Made by a program: the position numbers and the translations under genes. Of a stretch of 15,002 bases of DNA, positions 1 to 5,484 are shown in pieces. The DNA lies in NCBI GenBank assembly GCA_946612185.1, contig CAMOEP010000022.1, forward strand, positions 1 to 15,002. Direction: 5' to 3'. The DNA comes from an uncultured Ruminococcus sp. Lineage in GTDB: Bacteria > Bacillota > Clostridia > Oscillospirales > Ruminococcaceae. Numbering within the stretch: position 1 is the stretch's first letter; every line of letters begins with the position of its first letter. A model generated the notes under the pieces. The model made no database searches and had not been told where the DNA came from. It worked only from the letters and a program-made list of their open reading frames with translations.

Positions 1-82
1 CACTTGGGTTTCCCCCTTTGGCAGAACGTCATGGAGACTAATAATAAACAAAAAAGTAACGTGCGACTTAAATAATTCCCCA

Positions 83-104
83 AAAATAAATGCTGCTGCC
101 CTGG
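83..104 (+). repeat. 22-bp dispersed element, copy 1, upstream of the CARF-HEPN promoter
   Basis: This 22-bp stretch, which contains ATGCTGCTGCCCTGG, is repeated without mismatch on the other strand at 14855-14876. It ends 18 bp before the -35 box at 123-128. Copy 2 has the same orientation and the same 18-bp distance to its own promoter. The flanking bases differ between the copies, so the shared core is short and discrete. A regulator-binding site or a dispersed repeat would both fit. The rest of 1-122 shows no gene or RNA that I recognise. Confidence 0.75.
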
Positions 105-122
105 CAGGTTCCTGAAACAGTA

Positions 123-151
123 TTGCTTTTTCAGCGGCAATGTGTTATAAT
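123..151 (+). promoter_or_regulatory. Sigma-A promoter of the CARF-HEPN gene
   Basis: The -35 box is TTGCTT (123-128) and the -10 box is TATAAT (146-151), 17 bp apart, with an extended -10 TG at 143-144. CTGAAA (112-117) and TTTCAG (129-134) form a small dyad around the -35 box, which could be an operator. The gene therefore probably has its own promoter and does not depend on genes off the left edge. Confidence 0.7.
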
Positions 152-183
152 ATATATAATTTTACTGAAAGGACGGCTGGATT

Positions 184-1962
184 ATGGCAAACATTTTTTT
201 TACAGTTGTAGGCACAGGAAATTACACACCTGACAACTACTGCCTTGACGGAGATGTGTATAGAGACAGATTTGTGCAGAAGGCACTGCTGAGTATTATG
301 AAGAAGCAGGGGAAGCAGTTTGACAAGATAGTGGTATTCCTGACAGACAGCGCAAGGGCGATGAACTGGGAGAAATTCAAAAGGGAACGACGTGACAAAA
401 ACGGAAATATCGAACAGATCACTGATGAGGGCTTGCAGCCGTTTCTTGAAAGGGAGTTTCCGGGAATACATGAAGCACCGTATATCCCGGACGGCAACAA
501 CGACGAGGAGATCATGGATATGTTCATGACCATGTATGATCACATCGGCAAGGAGGACAAAATCACCTTTGATATAACCCACGGTTTCCGGTTCATACCG
601 CTGCTTTTCTACCCGGTCATGAGTTATGCCAAGGAACTTAAAAATATCACTATCGAGCATATTTACTACGGTCTGCACCAGGACGGCAAGGAGAATTCTG
701 ATATCCTTGACTTGAAACGCTATTATGCTATGCTTGAGTGTGCAAAAGCAGCACATATGTTTATGAAATCCGGAAATTCCGAAGATATTGAACAAGTCAT
801 AATAGGATTAAGGAAGATATCAGCGATAGATGAAAAAAAACAGCTTAGTTCTTCTGAAACTATTGCAACACGCATAAAAAATCTAACAAATTATCTGCTG
901 ACCTGTCGTGGTGGAACAAGTGGTAAAAACATCTGGTCAGAAGCCAAAAAGGTCAGTGCCATCCGTGAAAGGTTTGAAAGGGATACCGCACCTAAACATC
1001 GTGTTTTCAATGATCTTATAACCCATGCGTTAAAGGATGTCGAAAACTTGAGCATTGAAGCTCCGGAGTATAAACTGGCGCTGAATGCGGTGAAGTGGTA
1101 TGAAAAACGTGGTCTTATCATGCAGGCGTATACAGCATTACGAGAAGGCATTGTATCATATATGATGTATGTTTATTCACCAGACCATGATGTTTGCGAT
1201 GATATTTTCCGTCAAAGGGTAATTGAAGAAGCAATAACAACTATTTTCAATAATAAGAAAGAAAAAAAAGATGAAGCAGCATTAAAAAGAGACTGCCTTG
1301 TGAAAGCATTAAAACTTAAAAGAGAATATGCAGTGATTTTTATGAAAATAGTTAATCATGTTAATATTGATAAAACACTGAAATTGTATAATGAGGTGTT
1401 CAGTCCTCGCAATGGATTAGATCATTTTGGCATGAATAGAGTTGGAAGCAAAGCGGTTGATAAGCAAACAATAAAAGCGGCACTGAAGTTTGTAGAAGAT
1501 GAATATATCCAAGACATAGATGGCAGAAAAGCCGAGATCCTCACCGACGAAGCTGCACTTGCGCTCATTGAAAAGCCTGGTTCTAAGGAGATTTTCGTGA
1601 ACTTCTCCAACCACCCCTCCGCAAATTGGAGCAGTCAGCAGGTCGAGGCAGCTAAGGCGCTTTGCGGAAGTGAGAGCGCAAATATCGTTGACATTCAGTT
1701 CCCGGCAGTTCCGGCGGACGCAGACGAGAAGCAAATATCAGCCCTTGCAGCGGAGTACACCGGAAAAATTGCGGAATATGCGCCTGCGCCGGTAATGTGC
1801 ATGGGCGAATGGGGCGTATGCTGTGAAGTAGTCCGCCGCCTGAAAGAAATGGGCATAACCGTGGTCTATAGCTGTTCGGAGAGGGTAGTCACTGAGGTGG
1901 TCAGGGACGGCAAGACCGAAAAGACCTCCCAGTTCAACTTCGTCCGTTTCAGAAAATACTGA
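184..1962 (+). CDS. CARF-HEPN CRISPR-associated ribonuclease (DxTHG/TM1812, Csx1/Csx2 type) with extra C-terminal domain
   Basis: Proteins of this type are accessory effectors of type III CRISPR systems. The CARF domain binds cyclic oligoadenylate made by Cas10 and activates a HEPN RNase that cuts RNA non-specifically. Seen here: an N-terminal Rossmann-like domain with VGTGNYTP (residues 9-16) and the hallmark DITHGFRFIP (130-139). A helical region follows (about 190-450), with the HEPN motif R409-x4-H414 in RNGLDH. The protein continues past a normal end into a beta-alpha domain (about 465-592) with NFSNHP (473-478), MGEWG (540-544) and a CSER motif. It is long for the family (592 aa). ATG 184 follows AAAGGA at 168-173, a spacing of 10. 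GC is about 45% at the 5' end, 25-35% over the HEPN part (1141-1440) and 50-55% at the 3' end by hand count. No cas10 or array is visible beside it. The family call is firm; the role of the C-terminal domain is inference. Confidence 0.88.
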   Translation: MANIFFTVVGTGNYTPDNYCLDGDVYRDRFVQKALLSIMKKQGKQFDKIVVFLTDSARAMNWEKFKRERRDKNGNIEQITDEGLQPFLEREFPGIHEAPYIPDGNNDEEIMDMFMTMYDHIGKEDKITFDITHGFRFIPLLFYPVMSYAKELKNITIEHIYYGLHQDGKENSDILDLKRYYAMLECAKAAHMFMKSGNSEDIEQVIIGLRKISAIDEKKQLSSSETIATRIKNLTNYLLTCRGGTSGKNIWSEAKKVSAIRERFERDTAPKHRVFNDLITHALKDVENLSIEAPEYKLALNAVKWYEKRGLIMQAYTALREGIVSYMMYVYSPDHDVCDDIFRQRVIEEAITTIFNNKKEKKDEAALKRDCLVKALKLKREYAVIFMKIVNHVNIDKTLKLYNEVFSPRNGLDHFGMNRVGSKAVDKQTIKAALKFVEDEYIQDIDGRKAEILTDEAALALIEKPGSKEIFVNFSNHPSANWSSQQVEAAKALCGSESANIVDIQFPAVPADADEKQISALAAEYTGKIAEYAPAPVMCMGEWGVCCEVVRRLKEMGITVVYSCSERVVTEVVRDGKTEKTSQFNFVRFRKY

Positions 1963-1968
1963 TGAAAA

Positions 1969-1996
1969 AAGCCTGTGTGATGATTCACACAGGCTT
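1969..1996. terminator. Bidirectional intrinsic terminator between convergent genes
   Basis: AAGCCTGTGTGA and TCACACAGGCTT form a perfect 12-bp stem with a TGAT loop. An A-run (1965-1970) lies on the left and a T-run on the right, so it can stop transcription from both sides. It sits 6 bases after the CARF-HEPN stop and just past the 3' end of the repeat-tail membrane protein. Confidence 0.9.
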
Positions 1997-2001
1997 GATT
2001 T

Positions 2002-2826
2002 TTAGTATACAGCCGCCGCATCAGCTAACGGAGCATCTCCGCCGCTTGTGCCTGGGTCAACGTAGCCGGGATTCGGGTCAACGTATCCGGGGTCTGGAGT
2101 TACAGAACCGGGATTCGGCTCAACATAACCTGGATTCGGGTCAGCGCCGCCAGTATTCGGGTCACTTCCGGTGTTCGGGTCAACATATCCTCCCTGATTC
2201 GGGTCAGAACCGCCGGTATTCGGGTCAGAAGCGCCGCCCTGGTTGGGGTCAGTGTTGCCTGTACCCTGGTTGGGGTCGGTGTAACCTGTACCCTGGTTGG
2301 GGTCAACGTAGCCACTACCCTGATTGGGATCAGCAAGACCAGTTCCGGTGTTAGCGATAGGTTCATCGCCTGTTCCGGTTATTGGGTAAGTCGGCTGAGG
2401 TTCATCGCTGGACTCCTGGGGATAATCAGCAACGGTAGTCTGAGTATTTCCGCCGGGCATGATACCTGTCGGGATAGCTCCGCCCCAGAGGAAGCCTGAA
2501 CCTGTAGTGATCGTAATGGTGTAATTGGTTCTTGTGGTGGAAGCTGTTACCTTTGTGGTAGTAGCTTTTGCGGTAGTAGTGACAGTCTCCTCGCCGGAAA
2601 CGGTAGTTTCGACAGAGGGCATAGCGGTCACGATATTGTCGCCGTTAGCATTAGTTGAGACTGCCTCACGACTGAGACTCGACATCATTTTTTCAGACGG
2701 GGTGATAGGGAACATCACAAAAAAGCAAAGGATAAGCGCTGTCATTAAGACGAAGCTGCCACAGGACATGAGAGTTATCTTTGTGGACTTTTTGAGACTG
2801 CCTAAAGACTCCGAGATCTTACGCAT
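2002..2826 (-). CDS. Single-pass membrane protein with Thr-rich stalk and DPNQG/DPNPG repeat tail
   Basis: I do not recognise a named family. From ATG 2826 (274 aa): a basic N-terminus (MRKISESLGSLKKSTK), one hydrophobic segment (about 16-39), and no lipobox or clear signal-peptidase site, so a membrane anchor with an outside C-terminus is likely. Residues 55-110 are rich in Thr, Ser, Ala and Val. The second half (about 155-265) is made of short Pro/Asn/Gly/Asp repeats (DPNQG, DPNTG, DPNPGYV), probably extended and flexible. This is typical of a wall-spanning or surface spacer, and no catalytic domain is visible. A GTG at 2838 would add four residues, but it overlaps the GGAG itself. The ATG at 2826 sits 11 nt after that GGAG, which is why I chose it. 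It has its own strong promoter and ends at the shared terminator. Function unknown. Confidence 0.8.
   Translation of the reverse strand: MRKISESLGSLKKSTKITLMSCGSFVLMTALILCFFVMFPITPSEKMMSSLSREAVSTNANGDNIVTAMPSVETTVSGEETVTTTAKATTTKVTASTTRTNYTITITTGSGFLWGGAIPTGIMPGGNTQTTVADYPQESSDEPQPTYPITGTGDEPIANTGTGLADPNQGSGYVDPNQGTGYTDPNQGTGNTDPNQGGASDPNTGGSDPNQGGYVDPNTGSDPNTGGADPNPGYVEPNPGSVTPDPGYVDPNPGYVDPGTSGGDAPLADAAAVY
2045..2340 (-). repeat. Coding tandem repeats (DPN-Q/T/P-G units)
   Basis: The DNA repeats imperfectly with short units built on GGGTC and GGGTCAACGTA (+ strand). They encode about a dozen DPNQG, DPNTG and DPNPG motifs. Several units are almost identical in bases as well as residues, which suggests recent expansion by slippage and possible length variation between strains. 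Confidence 0.75.
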
Positions 2827-2895
2827 TAAGAAACACACTCCAGTTCAGTTTTCAAATTCTTCGGGGAACGATATCCCCACGATATGCACATACTT

Positions 2896-2924
2896 ATTTT
2901 ATCCTAAAGGAGTGAAAAAGTCAA
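2896..2924 (-). promoter_or_regulatory. Sigma-A promoter of the repeat-tail membrane protein
   Basis: On the minus strand, TTGACT (2924-2919) and TAAAAT (2901-2896) are 17 bp apart. The predicted leader (about 2889-2827) contains a small GGGGA...TCCCC hairpin before the GGAG. I see no terminator between the end of ylbJ (2964) and this promoter, so some read-through from ylbJ is possible. Confidence 0.75.
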
Positions 2925-2963
2925 TAGCAAAAACATGAAAAAAACGTGATAACTTTGTGAGAA

Positions 2964-4013
2964 TTATTGTTGAAACCCACCTTTTTCCCTTGAAATAAGT
3001 TCACGCTGACGGAAAACGGCGGCAGTCATCAGCATCAGCATGACCGAGGGGACGGGGGAGGGTGACTTGTGCAGGTGCGCCGCAGCAGCAGGGGCAGTTT
3101 CCGAAAGCATGGCAAATGGCAGGGCAATGCGGCAGAGTATGTAGCTGAGGACTGCCGCAAGAGTGCGCAGACCAATAATCGGAATAACTGGCAGTTTTCC
3201 CCGGCATACCGCTTTTAGCTGGGCGAAAACGCATATCCCGCCGAAGGAAACAAGTGCGCTTACCGCAGGCAGGAGGGTGAAGTCGCCGGAGGGCAGTTCA
3301 GCGGCTGCGGTAACGTCAAAAGCGGCACAGATGAGTTTATCGCAAACCTCCGGTGAACGTCCGGCAAGCGACGACATAAGCTTGGCAAACAATGGAAAAA
3401 TGCCGATATATCGCAGAAATTCCGCTGCCGCAGAGAAAGCGGTCACAGTCAGGCAGATTATGCCCATTGACTTCCCGGCGGAAACGATGCAGTCCATTGC
3501 GTCATCGGCGGATAGAGTGAACTTCCGTGGGGGAAGTGACTGGGAGGGTATACTATTTAAAAAGGGCAGCAAAACGGCGTAAATGATAGTATTTGAAACA
3601 ATTCCGCTGCTCAGTATCAATAACCCGGCACGTTCACTTCCGAAAAGCCGCATCGCCACGCAGCCAAACACGAAAGCAGGCCCAGCGCCGAAGCATACCC
3701 CGGACAGGAGCGCTGCCTGACGGGGTGATATTTCTCCGGAATTCGCCCGCTGCATCAGCATTTTCGTTCCCACCGGATACCCGGCAGCCTGACTGAACAG
3801 GAACAAAAGGAAGTTCCCACGGCGGCTGAAAATACCGCTCCGGACGAGCATTGCGGAGACTATCATCATGGCGTAGAGGGAGGGGATCATCACCCCAAGA
3901 CACCGCTGCACTCCCACACTTACCCCACGGGAAGCCACGTCAGTGCGCAGCAGACAAAGCAGCCCTGAGCCGAGTAATACTGCGATTTTCAGGGCGTTAA
4001 CAAGTCTTTTCAT
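2964..4013 (-). CDS. ylbJ: Sporulation integral membrane protein YlbJ (nucleoside-recognition/GATE fold)
   Basis: YlbJ is made in the mother cell during endospore formation and is needed for a sound spore coat or cortex; its transported substrate is not known. Seen here: 349 aa, mostly hydrophobic, with about eight membrane segments. GYPVGTK (78-84) and the CFGAGP motif further on are typical of YlbJ-like nucleoside-recognition proteins. GTG 4022 and ATG 4019 have no ribosome binding site. ATG 4013 follows GGTGAT, which matches the 3' end of 16S rRNA at a good distance, so I start there. It diverges from yqfC across about 50 bp, and all three genes belong to the mother-cell sporulation set in Bacillus. 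The alternative is a general Gate-domain transporter, which the yqfC-yqfD neighbours make less likely. Confidence 0.85.
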   Translation of the reverse strand: MKRLVNALKIAVLLGSGLLCLLRTDVASRGVSVGVQRCLGVMIPSLYAMMIVSAMLVRSGIFSRRGNFLLFLFSQAAGYPVGTKMLMQRANSGEISPRQAALLSGVCFGAGPAFVFGCVAMRLFGSERAGLLILSSGIVSNTIIYAVLLPFLNSIPSQSLPPRKFTLSADDAMDCIVSAGKSMGIICLTVTAFSAAAEFLRYIGIFPLFAKLMSSLAGRSPEVCDKLICAAFDVTAAAELPSGDFTLLPAVSALVSFGGICVFAQLKAVCRGKLPVIPIIGLRTLAAVLSYILCRIALPFAMLSETAPAAAAHLHKSPSPVPSVMLMLMTAAVFRQRELISREKGGFQQ

Positions 4014-4038
4014 AAACATCACCGTTACATCATATTAT
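4012..4038 (+). promoter_or_regulatory. Possible sigma-E-type promoter of yqfC-yqfD
   Basis: ATAAA (4012-4016) and CATATTAT (4031-4038) are separated by 14 bp, resembling the sigma-E pattern (ATA-type -35, CATACA-T-type -10). It lies 35 bp before the yqfC start. No sigma-A promoter is obvious in this short gap. The match is partial, and the call leans on yqfC being a sigma-E gene in Bacillus. Confidence 0.3.
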
Positions 4039-4072
4039 TATTAGCAGGCAAATATGATTCGGGAGTGATGAT

Positions 4073-4324
4073 ATGATAGACGAGATAAAGGACTTTCTCT
4101 GCATGACACCGGCGATGTGGTTCGAGGGAAACAGGGGGTTCACCATAGAGAATTGCAGCCGCATCGAGGAGTACAACGACATTTTCATGCAGCTTGCCGC
4201 CGGAGGACTGACTATCCGGATATGGGGCAGCGGACTGCGTGCCAGCGACTTCGCCACAGGCGGACTTGTGGTCAGCGGCAGGATAATCTCCGTAGAATTC
4301 GAGGAAAGGGGCAAAGGCAGATGA
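4073..4324 (+). CDS. yqfC: Sporulation protein YqfC (YabP/YqfC family)
   Basis: This is a small soluble protein (83 aa; the Bacillus protein is slightly longer), expressed in the mother cell during sporulation; its exact role is not known. The sequence has the family layout: a short N-terminal helix, then beta-rich segments with FTIENCSRIEEYND and an IRIWGSGL core, ending in the strand VVSGRIISVEFE. GGGAG at 4061-4065 is well placed for ATG 4073. The stop overlaps the yqfD start (ATGA), so the two are probably translationally coupled. Confidence 0.9.
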   Translation: MIDEIKDFLCMTPAMWFEGNRGFTIENCSRIEEYNDIFMQLAAGGLTIRIWGSGLRASDFATGGLVVSGRIISVEFEERGKGR

Positions 4325-5484
4325 AAGGACAGCTTACCGGCTGGTGTCGGGTCAGCGCAAAGGGCAGGGAGGTCTACAGCTTCATCAATGCACTTCGCCG
4401 GAAAGGAGTCCGCAGCTTCGGGCAGTACTGCAAAAACCAGGTGTTCTACTGCCAGGTGAGCCGGAGGGACATGGAAGTTCTCCGGGAAACTGCTCAGGAG
4501 TACCACATAGAGATAACCGTCCGGGAGGTGGAGGACTTTTCTGCTGGCCTGCGCCGGAAAACCAAGCGTGTCGGGCTTATTATCGGGGCATTTGCGGTAT
4601 TATTCACGTCCTGCTACTTCTCCTCGGTGGTGGTGACGATAGACATTCAGGGTAACTCCCAGGTCTGTCAGGAGGACATTCTCGCCGCCCTTGAGGACAT
4701 TGGAATACATCGGGGAACGCCTTTCCGGGAGATAGATTTTCCGCAGACCGAGAATAAACTCCGGCTAATGGTGGACGGAATCGCCAGGGCAGGAATGCAC
4801 CGGACGGGTCATAGACTGGTGGTGGAGGTGACTGAGGCAACGCCTAAGCCGGACATGGTTCTTGACCGCATACCCTGCAATATCCTTGCCTCCAAGGAAG
4901 CGGAGATAGTCCGGACGACAGTCCTTGACGGTATGCTCATGCATAAGGTGGGGGACTATGTTTTTGCCGGCGACCTGCTGATAAGCGGAGTGACTACCGA
5001 TGATACCGGTCGCACCGTCCTGCATCACGCAATGGGAACGATAATCGGCAAGTATAAGGAGGAGGTGAGTTTTGAGTGTGAGTATACCCTGACGGAAAGT
5101 GTTCCCACGGGCAGGAAGTACGAAAGCCGGGTGCTGCATATCCTCAGTCTTGACGTGCCGATATTCAGCGGAAAGAGCAAATTTGAGAGCGCTGTCTGCG
5201 AAAGCCGGGAAAAGCCGGTGAACTTCTTCGGCGCACAGCTTCCGATGTCGCTGGAGACACAGACTTACACCGAGTACGCTGAAAAGAAAGTTACCCTCGA
5301 CCGGGAGCAGGCAGGAGAGCGGCTCATGGATAAGATTTACCTATACGAGAAGAATTTTCTGCCGGATACGGAGATACTCAGCCGGGACATTGACGAGGAG
5401 GAAAAAGAAAACTCCCTGCGGTATACGGTCAGGTATACATTACAGGGAGATATTTGCGATATGCGGGAAATTTACATCAAGTAG
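4321..5484 (+). CDS. yqfD: Sporulation protein YqfD
   Basis: YqfD is a membrane protein of the mother-cell sporulation programme that nearly always follows yqfC. From ATG 4321 the product is 387 aa, close to the usual length of about 400. It has an N-terminal soluble domain (about 1-80; it starts MKGQLTGWCRVSAKG), one membrane segment (about 84-104, after KRVG), and a large outer C-terminal region. That region includes a POTRA-like stretch just after the membrane (VTIDIQGNSQV...ILAALEDIGIHRG). The open frame extends upstream to 4117, but that part only overlaps yqfC in another frame. ATG 4321 overlaps the yqfC stop and is preceded by GGAAAGGGG. In many Firmicutes phoH and ybeY follow, but here the next gene is a convergent glucanase. 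The stop TAG (5482-5484) lies inside the glucanase 3' end. Confidence 0.92.
   Translation: MKGQLTGWCRVSAKGREVYSFINALRRKGVRSFGQYCKNQVFYCQVSRRDMEVLRETAQEYHIEITVREVEDFSAGLRRKTKRVGLIIGAFAVLFTSCYFSSVVVTIDIQGNSQVCQEDILAALEDIGIHRGTPFREIDFPQTENKLRLMVDGIARAGMHRTGHRLVVEVTEATPKPDMVLDRIPCNILASKEAEIVRTTVLDGMLMHKVGDYVFAGDLLISGVTTDDTGRTVLHHAMGTIIGKYKEEVSFECEYTLTESVPTGRKYESRVLHILSLDVPIFSGKSKFESAVCESREKPVNFFGAQLPMSLETQTYTEYAEKKVTLDREQAGERLMDKIYLYEKNFLPDTEILSRDIDEEEKENSLRYTVRYTLQGDICDMREIYIK

Noticed and set aside
83..104. Part of an M-box magnesium riboswitch, because of GCTGCTGCCC
   Set aside because: The other conserved M-box blocks are missing on both sides, and the element lies upstream of the promoter, so it is not in the leader.
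4117..4320. Upstream extension of the yqfD frame
   Set aside because: It only re-reads yqfC in another frame. The ATGA overlap and known YqfD length support 4321.
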